NCBI GenBank assembly: GCA_021812245.1
Contig: JAKAOK010000010.1
Location: 1 to 55,393, forward strand
Source of the DNA: a bacterium
Lineage (GTDB): Bacteria; SZUA-79; Acidulodesulfobacterales; Acidulodesulfobacteraceae
Direction of reading: 5' to 3'
DNA: 55,393 nt
The first letter of the stretch is position 1. Every line of letters starts with the position of its first letter. The notes below the pieces were generated by a model that was given only the letters and a program-made list of their open reading frames with translations, was not told the origin of the DNA and did no database searches. This document shows positions 15,757 through 24,025 of the stretch, piece after piece. A program made the translations under genes and the position numbers.

Positions 15757-17760
15757 TCATAGTGTCACCGCGAGCGATTTCCCGCTTAATTTAAATTCCG
15801 TTTTTAAATCAAATTCAACTTTGCGTATAGCGCTGTTCGGACATATTTCATAGCAGACGCCGCATTTTACGCAGGAAGCAGTATCTATATAGTAATAATC
15901 GTTATCCGTTTCTTCGTCTTTCTTTAAGATAATAGCGGGACATGCGAGTTCGACGAAACATTCGTTGCATTTTACGCATCTCGATTTTTGAATCTCGTAT
16001 AAAGATCCGCCCGTCTCCGCAAATCCAGCCCCATTTTTGTTCAAAATTTTATTTCTTCTGACTTCCTGCAGAATACACTCCCTTTTAGCAATTAATACTT
16101 TCACGCCCGGTTCTTTCAAAGCGCTTTTAATCTGAGACGCGAATCTTTTTACGCTGTTGGGGTCAAGACTTTTTACGTAAGAAACACCGAGGGATTTTAC
16201 TAAATCTTTCAAATTTAAAACATTCGGGGACGATTTGCCGTCTATGTCTTTCTGGGTAGAAGGCGTTTTTTGATGCCCCGTCATAGCCGTCCAACTGTTG
16301 TCGAGTATAATATAAAGGATATCGGCGCCGTTTTGGACCGCATTAAGCAGAACGGGAATCCCTGAATGATAAAAAGTCGAATCGCCGACAAGGGCTATAA
16401 CTTTTTTCTTCTTGTCGAAAATACTTATTGCCTGACCTATCCCCAGACCTGCGTTCATGCATGTAAGAAAATCCATTGCGTTATAGGGCGGCAGAAGACC
16501 TAAGGTATAACATCCTATATCGCCCGCGATAACGACGTCTCTTTCTTTACCTTTTGTATTCGAAAAACCGACCGCTTTAAGGATGGAATAAAAAGTTGCG
16601 CGGTGGGGACACCCTATACAGAATGTTCCAGACCTTTGAGGCAGTTTATCCCGCAATTCTTTATTTGTTTTGACGGCGGAATCAAAAAAAACCGGAAGGG
16701 GTTTTTCGAGAAATCTGCTTACACCGCTGATAACATCGTCTATGGTCAATTCTCCGGTCTGTCTAAAGAAATCCTTCCCATAAATTTCACCCTTAAATCC
16801 TAATTCGTAAGCTATCTTTTTAATCTGAAATTCCAAAAAACCTTCAGCCTCTTCGACTATAACGACTTTATCGAGTCCCTCAAAAAACCTGCCGATAAGT
16901 TCGTTAGGCAGTGGAAAGGTAAAACCCAGTTTTAATATTTTATGTTCATAAATGCCGAGAATATCGAGCGATTCTATTAAATGGGCATAAATAACGCCAG
17001 AGGATATAAACCCGATTTTCGATGAACTTCCGTTGATAATTTTATTAAATTTTGATTCTATTAGGTATTTTTTTAAGAGTTCGTTCCTTTCTAAGTATTT
17101 AGTATGGTTTCTAACCGCCATATTGAAAAGATTTAAATAATTCTCGGGGTCTTTCTTGAAATCCCCTTTAATGTCTGCTCTGTCTCTTAAATCCCCGAAA
17201 TAAAGCGCTCCTGCATTATGGCATAGTCTAGAGGGAGCCATTAAAACAATGCCGAAAGAAAATTTTTCCGAAACGTCAAAAGCGTCTTTTGTAAAATCTT
17301 TCGCCTCTTGAATATTAGAAGGTTCCATTATGGGCATATAAGTATGCAGGCTGTACCATCTATCGTCCTGCTCGTTTGAACTGCTTGGGGCACCGGGATC
17401 CGACCCTATTGCAAGCACTAAACCGGCTTTTATTCCGGTATAAGACAAAAATTGGGCGGGTTCGCTTGCAACGTTAAGCCCCACGTTTTTCATAGCGCAG
17501 AGCGATCTTACGCCCGACCATGAAGCGCCTATGGCGCCGTGAAGGGATATGTGTTCGTTTAGGCTAAATTCGGTATATAAATTTTCGATATTTCTCTTAT
17601 TTTTATCGAGGACGGCAATGATTTCCGAGGCAGGCGTCCCCGGATACATAGAGGCATAGCCTATGCCGGCTTCTAAAGCTCCGCGCGCTATAGCTTCGTT
17701 TCCGAGCACGATAGCCTTGTCGCCTTTAGTTCCGTTTATAAATAAATTGCTTTTTCCCAT
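15757..17760 (-). CDS. iorA: Indolepyruvate ferredoxin oxidoreductase alpha subunit
   Basis: A 667-residue fusion of the alpha, beta and ferredoxin-like parts. It has an N-terminal pyrimidine-binding region (GNEAIARGALEAG, residues 21-33; YPGTPASEI), a ThDP-binding domain (CPHRATFY, AGDIGCYTLG, ALVGDSTFYHSG) and two C-terminal 4Fe-4S motifs (CVKCNECFVELACP and CVKCGVCYEICP). It is complete by length. The start at 17760 lies 14 bp after metF, so it is probably in the same transcript. The substrate is probably aromatic 2-oxoacids, though specificity within the family varies. Confidence 0.93.
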   Translation of the reverse strand: MGKSNLFINGTKGDKAIVLGNEAIARGALEAGIGYASMYPGTPASEIIAVLDKNKRNIENLYTEFSLNEHISLHGAIGASWSGVRSLCAMKNVGLNVASEPAQFLSYTGIKAGLVLAIGSDPGAPSSSNEQDDRWYSLHTYMPIMEPSNIQEAKDFTKDAFDVSEKFSFGIVLMAPSRLCHNAGALYFGDLRDRADIKGDFKKDPENYLNLFNMAVRNHTKYLERNELLKKYLIESKFNKIINGSSSKIGFISSGVIYAHLIESLDILGIYEHKILKLGFTFPLPNELIGRFFEGLDKVVIVEEAEGFLEFQIKKIAYELGFKGEIYGKDFFRQTGELTIDDVISGVSRFLEKPLPVFFDSAVKTNKELRDKLPQRSGTFCIGCPHRATFYSILKAVGFSNTKGKERDVVIAGDIGCYTLGLLPPYNAMDFLTCMNAGLGIGQAISIFDKKKKVIALVGDSTFYHSGIPVLLNAVQNGADILYIILDNSWTAMTGHQKTPSTQKDIDGKSSPNVLNLKDLVKSLGVSYVKSLDPNSVKRFASQIKSALKEPGVKVLIAKRECILQEVRRNKILNKNGAGFAETGGSLYEIQKSRCVKCNECFVELACPAIILKKDEETDNDYYYIDTASCVKCGVCYEICPNSAIRKVEFDLKTEFKLSGKSLAVTL

Positions 17761-17774
17761 TTTTAATTATTACT

Positions 17775-18518
17775 CTATTGCCGCGTAAAAACATTTGCCT
17801 TTTCGTCTGTAATTTTAATTATGATGCCGTCTAAGTTCAGCCGCCAGTTTGCTTTAATAAAATCTTCCGGTGAATTATCGATATATGATTCTTTGACATA
17901 TAGGAAAACTTCTTTCTTTTCCGATTTTATATATTTTATTATATTTTCGTCTGGGTTTTTACCCGTATAATTTATAATAAATCTATCGGCCCCGATATTA
18001 ATAAGTTTTTTAACCTTCAAACCGTCAACCGCAGTCGAGGCGGAAACAACGGCGCCAAGGTTAAAAAAATCCGCTTCATCTTTATCTACTATACCTTCGA
18101 GGTAATTCATAAAGCCTCTTTTCAATATTGAGGTAATGCCTAAAATATCTACGTCGTACACAGGCTTAGCCGCATTAAAAACAGTTTTTAGCGGATGAAT
18201 GCCTTCGGATACGATTATATCTTTAACGCCTATCTGCTTGAGCGTAATTAAATCGGACAAAATGGATATCCGGTTTTTATCCCTCATATTAAAAGCATAG
18301 GCTATATTTAGATTGCCTTGCTTATCCTTTAAATCTTTACATAACAGTAATCCGTTTACCCCAAAATTCTGTTCGAGAATTATCCGGGGGGAATCCTGCC
18401 CTGCATTTTGATTATCTAATCCGGTTTTTTCTATTCCGCCTAAAAGCTTAATTAAATTTTCTTCAAAATTTATGTAATTTTCACTAACGGGGGTCTCGAT
18501 TTGGGGTATTATCCGCAT
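17775..18518 (-). CDS. metF: Methylenetetrahydrofolate reductase-like protein (MetF)
   Basis: A 247-residue TIM-barrel protein. The segment AFNMRDKNRISILSDL matches the conserved CRDRNR..LQSDL region of MTHFR, and DVDILGITSIL matches the later FDLDS..GL strand. It is shorter than the usual 290 residues, and the canonical N-terminal FEFFPPK motif is replaced by IIPQIETPV, so substrate or cofactor handling may differ. It follows metV by 22 bp. In acetogens and related anaerobes MetF works with MetV to reduce methylene-tetrahydrofolate; the pairing here supports that role. Confidence 0.75.
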   Translation of the reverse strand: MRIIPQIETPVSENYINFEENLIKLLGGIEKTGLDNQNAGQDSPRIILEQNFGVNGLLLCKDLKDKQGNLNIAYAFNMRDKNRISILSDLITLKQIGVKDIIVSEGIHPLKTVFNAAKPVYDVDILGITSILKRGFMNYLEGIVDKDEADFFNLGAVVSASTAVDGLKVKKLINIGADRFIINYTGKNPDENIIKYIKSEKKEVFLYVKESYIDNSPEDFIKANWRLNLDGIIIKITDEKANVFTRQ

Positions 18519-18540
18519 ATTTTATTTACTTCCGAATTGA

Positions 18541-19197
18541 TTATATTTTTGTTCTTTTTACCGATAAACCGTAATCTCTGGGATTAAAAATTTTGCTTAA
18601 ATTTTCTTCTTCCGAATATTTCTTCATCAAGTCGTAAGATTTCATAAACACGCATTCTTTGTCTTCATAAACCTCGCAGTTGACGCCGTTATGTCCTTCA
18701 CACGGACCATTCAGTAGTCCCTTGGGGCACAATGTTATGGTGCAGACCCCGCCGGTAAAATTCAGTCGGCATTCGTCGCATCCGCCGCATAAAGCGTTAT
18801 ATTCGCCTATATGTTCGGTCTGGGCGATATATTTGCTGTCCGTTCCGGCTACGACTTTCTTTCCTATAAATTCACCTATAGTTTGCACTCCGGTACCACA
18901 TGACAATACTACAACCGCTTCCGTATCTTCCATTTCGTCTTCGACAAAACGGATGTCTTCCTTTAACACTCTTTTATCGCAGGGCTCGTCTATCGAAATA
19001 GTAAACGTGACCTCTTTTCCGGAAGCCGCCAGATGCTTTTCCATTTCCCCGACTTCTTTACTGCCCCCGGTCAAACAGACGGAAGCGCAGGAAGCGCAGC
19101 CTATGATTCCTATTTTCTTATATCTGCTTAATGCCTCGTCTATTTCCTTTACATCTTTTTTTTCAGTTAAAAACATAACAAAAAACCTCTGCCGCAA
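18541..19197 (-). CDS. metV: MetV-type methylenetetrahydrofolate reductase C-terminal domain protein
   Basis: 218 residues, cysteine-rich. It has CASCASVCLTGG near residue 35, CGGCDECRLNFTGGVC near 138, LCPKGLLNGPCEGHNG, and further Cys in NCEVYEDKECVF. This matches the MthfrC/MetV zinc and iron-sulfur subunit, which passes electrons to MetF in anaerobic C1 metabolism. It is adjacent to metF (22 bp) and 10 bp downstream of the htrA end on the same strand. It is probably cytoplasmic. No other Wood-Ljungdahl genes are in the window, so a methionine or C1 supply role is as likely as acetogenesis. Confidence 0.85.
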   Translation of the reverse strand: MRQRFFVMFLTEKKDVKEIDEALSRYKKIGIIGCASCASVCLTGGSKEVGEMEKHLAASGKEVTFTISIDEPCDKRVLKEDIRFVEDEMEDTEAVVVLSCGTGVQTIGEFIGKKVVAGTDSKYIAQTEHIGEYNALCGGCDECRLNFTGGVCTITLCPKGLLNGPCEGHNGVNCEVYEDKECVFMKSYDLMKKYSEEENLSKIFNPRDYGLSVKRTKI

Positions 19198-19207
19198 TTT
19201 ATTTATA

Positions 19208-20311
19208 TCAAGGCATGCTGGATAATCTGACTTTAACGAATTTTACCGTCCTGCCTCTATGAACTTTAAGAGTAATAATCTGTCCGGGTGAAAATGTACT
19301 TATCAGTTCTTCAAGACGGGAAAATGAATTGACCTTTTTGTTATTGAACCTCGTCACAATATCTCCGCCTATTATATAATTAATATTTTTCATCGCTATC
19401 AATCTGTTGCCCGCTATAAGACCCGCCTTATATGCGGGGCTGTTCGGAAAAACTTTTTCGATTAATAGTCCTTTCTCGACGTATTTTATACCGAGCAGGG
19501 TAGAAATGCTTTTCGTCAGCTTTATAGCTTCTATTCCTAGCCACGACCTTATCACTCTTCCGTATTTAATCAGCTCCGGTATGTTTCTTTTTGCAAGATT
19601 AATAGGAATTGCAAATCCGATATTTTGGGCATTATTTGCAAGCTTTGCCGTATTTATGCCAATAACATGCCCATTATAGTCAACAAGCGGTCCGCCGGAG
19701 TTTCCCGGGTTGATAGCCGCATCCGTCTGTATTATGTTTCCGTAAAATCTTGCGGAAGGGAAAAACAGGGACCTTTTTAGACCGCTTATAATTCCGGTGG
19801 TAACGGTTTGATAAAGGTTATAAGGATTTCCGACGGCTATAACCCTTTCGCCTACCCTTAAACTGCCTGAATCGCCCATAGTTAACGGAGTTATCGTTCT
19901 GCCTCCGGGATTTATACGGATAACGGCTATATCGGACATCGGGTCGGTTCCTATGACGCTTGCCCTTATATCTTTATATTTTAAAAAACTCACGTAAATT
20001 TTGCCCGCATTTCCTATGACGTGAAAATTTGTAAGTATGTCTCCGTTTTTATTTATGAAAAATCCGGTTCCGATATCTTCTTCGGGCATTATGGCACCGT
20101 TTTTAAGGCGCGCATATCCTAAAACTTCTATGTGGACAACGCCGGGTTTAAGTTCGTTAAAAAGCCGTTCTACGATAGACCCGTTTCCGCTTTCATTGTA
20201 ATTATAATTATCTGCTGAAGACCGTTTAATGAATAAAACACAGGCCGACACCGTTAAAAAACAAAAAAGCAAAATTAAAAATATATATTTACGCAGCTTC
20301 AGGAAAGTCAT
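19208..20311 (-). CDS. htrA: HtrA/Deg-type serine protease with PDZ domain
   Basis: A 367-residue periplasmic quality-control protease, anchored by one N-terminal membrane segment (residues 9-27). The trypsin-like triad is complete: H97 (ILTNFHVIG), D127 (DPMSDIAVI) and S205 (GNSGGPLV). A single C-terminal PDZ domain spans roughly residues 260-360 (GLLIEKVFPNSPAYKAGL). Its start overlaps the end of the activase-like gene by 23 bp, so the two are translationally linked, an unusual partner for a protease. Confidence 0.93.
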   Translation of the reverse strand: MTFLKLRKYIFLILLFCFLTVSACVLFIKRSSADNYNYNESGNGSIVERLFNELKPGVVHIEVLGYARLKNGAIMPEEDIGTGFFINKNGDILTNFHVIGNAGKIYVSFLKYKDIRASVIGTDPMSDIAVIRINPGGRTITPLTMGDSGSLRVGERVIAVGNPYNLYQTVTTGIISGLKRSLFFPSARFYGNIIQTDAAINPGNSGGPLVDYNGHVIGINTAKLANNAQNIGFAIPINLAKRNIPELIKYGRVIRSWLGIEAIKLTKSISTLLGIKYVEKGLLIEKVFPNSPAYKAGLIAGNRLIAMKNINYIIGGDIVTRFNNKKVNSFSRLEELISTFSPGQIITLKVHRGRTVKFVKVRLSSMP

Positions 20312-21518
20312 TTTTAACCCCCTTCCACTGCCTCGCTTGATGCATAAAAGCCTCCAGCCTTAGCATTAAATTCGTACTTTCCTGACCGTCAAACCATAAA
20401 TTTATCCATGGAAAATTATTAAGGTCTTCCCTGAATTTTTTTGAAACTATTTGTACGATTGAACCCGGCATACAGTGAAAAGGATGAATGCTTATAACCC
20501 CCGAACACCCTTTTTTTGCAAAATCTACCGATTCGCCCACGGTAAGAATTGCCTCTCCGCCTAAAGATAAATCGAGATATTTTCTGGAATAAGAAAGTAT
20601 TTCTTTTATGCTTGTTTCTCTATGGTTTCTAAGCAATTTTTTAAAAGGCTTAAACATGTTTGTTTCATCTTTTCTCTGATAATAATTTACGAGAAAGCTT
20701 AAAAATATATCCTTTACTTTTCTACTCCTGAAAGCGTTTACGGTATATTCATAAGTAGTAAAGGTTATCCACTTGTATGTCGGAACGACGGAAACCTCTC
20801 CTCCAAGCGCTTCGACCTTTTCTACCGTAAAATTATTTGTAAACTTGTTTAATCTCAAAAATATTTCGCCTACCACGCCTATAAGAGGTCTTAATTCGTC
20901 TTTTCTATGTATTTTCCCAAACTTTTTGGCGCATATATCCATAGTATCGTAAATATCTTTACCGTTCTCGGTTGCATCTACCACAAGATTTATACATTCT
21001 CTATAAACTGAAACAGCGTCTCCTTTAGTGGTTTCGTAGGGTCTAACCCTGTAAAGGGCCTTTTCCAAAGTATCTACCGCAACGCAACCCTGCCATGCAA
21101 CCCTTCTAAAAAGAGTAGCTTTATCGCCTATAAAATCGGTATAAGATTTTCGAGCGCTTGGAACCAGAAATTCAACTTCGTTATAACCGAGATTATCCAA
21201 CACCATTTCGTGAAGCCTGTTGTACTGACCGAATTTGCAAGGACCTGGAGAAGTCGGCATAAAAAATGCTGATTTTTTGGCGTCGAAATCAGGTTTTTCT
21301 ATAACTTTAATAATATCTCCGGTGGTCACGAAACAGGGCATGCATTCGTTCCCGTTTGTAAATTTAAGTCCAAAATCAAGGGTCGATTCATCCGGCTCGT
21401 CCATAACCGCGGAATCTACTCCGCATCTTCTGAACGCTGCGCTTAAAGCATAGGCGGCATCGGACATGTATGGTATATAAACCTTTTTGCCTGCTATGCC
21501 CGTATTTGTGTGATGCAT
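20289..21518 (-). CDS. Acyl-CoA dehydratase activase-related protein (DUF2229-type half)
   Basis: 409 residues resembling the C-terminal DUF2229/2-hydroxyglutaryl-CoA dehydratase-related part of large CoA-enzyme activases. Recognisable pieces are NGNECMPCFVTTGDII, PTSPGPCKFGQYNR and a C-terminal GVISIHPFHCMPGSIV followed by FDGQES. The cysteines in the CMPC and GPCKFGQY motifs probably bind an iron-sulfur cluster. The BadF/BadG ATPase half is absent in the gene and in the window. It is the first gene of the minus-strand series leading through htrA, metV, metF and iorAB. The reaction cannot be told. Confidence 0.75.
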   Translation of the reverse strand: MHHTNTGIAGKKVYIPYMSDAAYALSAAFRRCGVDSAVMDEPDESTLDFGLKFTNGNECMPCFVTTGDIIKVIEKPDFDAKKSAFFMPTSPGPCKFGQYNRLHEMVLDNLGYNEVEFLVPSARKSYTDFIGDKATLFRRVAWQGCVAVDTLEKALYRVRPYETTKGDAVSVYRECINLVVDATENGKDIYDTMDICAKKFGKIHRKDELRPLIGVVGEIFLRLNKFTNNFTVEKVEALGGEVSVVPTYKWITFTTYEYTVNAFRSRKVKDIFLSFLVNYYQRKDETNMFKPFKKLLRNHRETSIKEILSYSRKYLDLSLGGEAILTVGESVDFAKKGCSGVISIHPFHCMPGSIVQIVSKKFREDLNNFPWINLWFDGQESTNLMLRLEAFMHQARQWKGVKNDFPEAA

Positions 21519-21659
21519 ATAAACTCCTTATTGTACGATTATTATAACTCAATTACATTATAATAAAGCGTTGCGGTAAAGTCAAATTAGGGAACATTAA
21601 ACGAACCTTAATACTTAAGGCGTTGCAAATAATTTTTATATTTATTAAAATTAATTAAG

Positions 21660-22607
21660 ATGAATTTTAATAAAGTATTGATTATTTACAATCCTAAATC
21701 TGGACGTTTTTCCGAAAAAAAACTTTCCTATATTTTAAATTTTTTCAAATATAGAAATATCGTAACCGATACGTTAAATATAATCGAAAATTGCATCGAA
21801 AGAGAAAGTATCGTAAATTTTTATGATATGGTTTTAGTAGCGGGGGGCGACGGAAGCTTAAATTACGTTATAAACAATTTAGTCTTTACGGATATTCCGA
21901 TTGCCCATTTGCCTATGGGAACAGTTAATCTTTTCGCTTTGGAAAACAAAACGTCTTATCTCCTAAAGAAAGCGCTTAATGAAATTATTTATGAATATAA
22001 ACCGGTTAAAATAAATTTAGGGAAAGCCAACGAAAAATATTTCTTCGCTATGACAGGCATAGGGCTCGATGCTTTTATCGTTAAAAATATGGAGGAAAAA
22101 ATAAGAAAAAATAAGAAAAGAATATATAACAATTTCATAAAGTATATCAGTTATATATTCAATATAATTAAGCTGACTAAAAATTATAAATTTTACAGCT
22201 TATCTTTAGAAATAGTAAAGGGCGGCGGGCAGGCGGAAATTTACGTTAAGCATAATGCAAAAGAGATTATCATATCTAATATACGATATTACGGCGGGCC
22301 ATTTAAAGTATTTCCCGGCAATTCGCCTTTAAACGAAAAATTTGATATAAGATTGGTAAAGAATGCGTCAGGCAGAATGGATGTTATTTTTTCCATATTA
22401 AAGTCGCTGACGTTTTATAGAAGATATTCTGACAACCCCGATTTTTACGTAAAAGCAGATAGGATGTTCATATCGTCTTCTGATCCGTCGGAAAATAAAT
22501 ATATATTTTATCAGTGCGACGGAGAGTTTGCCGGAACGCTTCCAGTCGAAATTGAAAAAGTAAAAAATGCAATAACCATGCTTGTAAATCCGGCTTCATT
22601 CCTTTAA
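21660..22607 (+). CDS. Diacylglycerol/sphingosine kinase-like lipid kinase
   Basis: 315 residues with the DAGK catalytic domain: IIYNPKSG at residues 8-15, the VLVAGGDGSLNYVIN nucleotide-binding segment near residue 60 and LPMGTVNLFA near residue 83. A C-terminal YegS/DgkB-like domain contains the FYQCDGE motif near residue 290. It probably phosphorylates a membrane lipid. It is divergent from the activase gene (141-bp AT-rich spacer) and its 3' end overlaps the convergent GlcF-like gene by 12 bp. Confidence 0.88.
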   Translation: MNFNKVLIIYNPKSGRFSEKKLSYILNFFKYRNIVTDTLNIIENCIERESIVNFYDMVLVAGGDGSLNYVINNLVFTDIPIAHLPMGTVNLFALENKTSYLLKKALNEIIYEYKPVKINLGKANEKYFFAMTGIGLDAFIVKNMEEKIRKNKKRIYNNFIKYISYIFNIIKLTKNYKFYSLSLEIVKGGGQAEIYVKHNAKEIIISNIRYYGGPFKVFPGNSPLNEKFDIRLVKNASGRMDVIFSILKSLTFYRRYSDNPDFYVKADRMFISSSDPSENKYIFYQCDGEFAGTLPVEIEKVKNAITMLVNPASFL

Positions 22608-23960
22608 TTCTTTTAAACTTTTGGCATAAACGCTTATTAAGTGGCTCACCGGCAGCCTTTCATTTTCTTTTAATATTCCTTTCTGGTCTTTCAACGAAAA
22701 TATACATCCCGAACATGACGTCAATATTTCCTGTGGGGACACTTCTTTAATTTCCTTGAACTTGCGCTTTGTAATTTCTTTAGATAAACCGTAATGCCTT
22801 ATATTAAACATGCCGCCGTTGCCGCAGCAATAATTGTATTTCAAGGGCTTCAATTTCAATCCGAAAATTTTATCGGCGATGAACCCTGCCTCGCCTATTA
22901 AATTTTCGTTAGGGGACGACGGTTTGAACTCCGGCATATTTGAAAGATGGCAGGGGATATGAAAAACAACCTCGGTTTCTTTTTTTAACTCTCCGGTTTT
23001 TATTTTAATGCCTTTTTTTTCCAATTCTTTAAAAAAAGACCAGATATTAAGTAATTTTTCAGAGAATTGTCGAACCTCGGCATAATTTTCGTCGTTTGCA
23101 TCGAAATATAAAGGATAAAGCTTATTTATCGAATATGAGCATGAAGCGCAGGACGTTACTATATAATCCAAATTTTTATCTTTAAAAGCCCTTGCGTTAT
23201 TTAAGGTAAGCTCTCTAAATGATTTTACGTCGCCGCTCGAAATAAACGGCAGTCCGCAACAGCCCTGCGTTTTCGGGACAAAAACATCGATGCCGTTTTT
23301 TGTCAGCGAGGTTACCGTATCGGCAGATATTTGCGGATATATGTTATCAAAAACACAGCCGCTGAAATAACCGGCTTTAAGAGTGTTTTTACCGCCCGCC
23401 TCGGTTGATTGCTTTATAACTCCCCTCCTTTTAAGGAGGGGAGCCCGAAGGGCGGGGTGGTTACGGGATGAGAGTTGCATAGCGGCGGCATCCGCATTAA
23501 ATATTAAATCCTTGTTCTGAATGAAAGATTTACCCTCCGGTTGAGGCGCATACCTGCCTGTCAACTTTTCAACAATGGGAATATTGGCAATTTTTAATGC
23601 CGATTTTAATAAACCTTTTCTTTTATTTTTTAGGGCTTTTAACGCAAATTTATCGATTGAAAAAGCATTGCCGGCCAATTCATTTAACTTTACTTTTTCA
23701 TTAACTACCAGTTCGTCTATTTTAACGTCATTAGGGCAGATTTTAACGCATCTTCCGCACAAAAGGCAGGAAGACATCGCTTCGGAAACCTTCGATGCTC
23801 TTAACGGAAGTTTATCGGCGTTATCGGTTAAAACTAAACGCACCCTGCCTCTCGGGCTTAAAAACTCGTTAAAGCCGATACCGTAAGATGGGCAAACAGG
23901 CAGGCACTTGCCGCAATGAACGCAATTAATATAGTTTGCATCTTTTTCTTTTAATATAAT
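22596..23960 (-). CDS. glcF: GlcF-type iron-sulfur/CCG-domain oxidoreductase subunit
   Basis: Iron-sulfur subunit that partners a GlcD-type FAD oxidase for glycolate or lactate. Two N-terminal cluster motifs (CVHCGKCLPVCPSYG and CLLCGRCVKICPND) are followed by two CCG domains (GCCGLPF; CCGNGGMF). The first cluster motif lies upstream of the first ordinary start codon (GTG, 23843). Between the in-frame stop and this motif there is no ATG, GTG or TTG, only ATT and ATA behind a strong AAGGAG. I therefore place the start at ATT 23960 (ATA 23957 is equally possible). A palindromic repeat at 23418-23463 inserts the extra HPALRAPLLKRRGV peptide between the two halves. Confidence 0.8.
   Translation of the reverse strand: MILKEKDANYINCVHCGKCLPVCPSYGIGFNEFLSPRGRVRLVLTDNADKLPLRASKVSEAMSSCLLCGRCVKICPNDVKIDELVVNEKVKLNELAGNAFSIDKFALKALKNKRKGLLKSALKIANIPIVEKLTGRYAPQPEGKSFIQNKDLIFNADAAAMQLSSRNHPALRAPLLKRRGVIKQSTEAGGKNTLKAGYFSGCVFDNIYPQISADTVTSLTKNGIDVFVPKTQGCCGLPFISSGDVKSFRELTLNNARAFKDKNLDYIVTSCASCSYSINKLYPLYFDANDENYAEVRQFSEKLLNIWSFFKELEKKGIKIKTGELKKETEVVFHIPCHLSNMPEFKPSSPNENLIGEAGFIADKIFGLKLKPLKYNYCCGNGGMFNIRHYGLSKEITKRKFKEIKEVSPQEILTSCSGCIFSLKDQKGILKENERLPVSHLISVYAKSLKELKE
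23418..23463. repeat. Palindromic repeat inserted in frame in glcF
   Basis: A perfect 11-bp inverted repeat (CTCCCCTCCTT at 23420-23430, complement at 23433-23443) is followed by a GCCC-GAA-GGGC hairpin and bounded by TAAC and GTTA. Read on the gene strand it codes NHPALRAPLLKRRGVIK, a proline/arginine-rich peptide with no place in the GlcF fold. It joins two normally linked domains without breaking the frame. Confidence 0.75.
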
Positions 23961-23974
23961 AAAACTCCTTTTTT

Positions 23975-24021
23975 AGTCATTGCGAGCATAGCTGACAAAG
24001 TCCAGCGCAGCTAACCAATCC
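23975..24021. repeat. Dispersed repeat (GTCATTGCGAG family), copy 2
   Basis: GTCATTGCGAGCATAGCTGA followed by AAGTCCAGCGCAGCTAACC and AATC, nearly the same as the right half of the element at 15661-15756. It fills the gap between glcD and glcF, immediately before the glcF ribosome binding site. Confidence 0.8.
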
Positions 24022-24025
24022 CGCC

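Noticed and set aside
18680-19225. 181-residue plus-strand frame opposite metV
   Set aside because: It is antisense to a cysteine-rich conserved gene and has no ribosome binding site or family motif.
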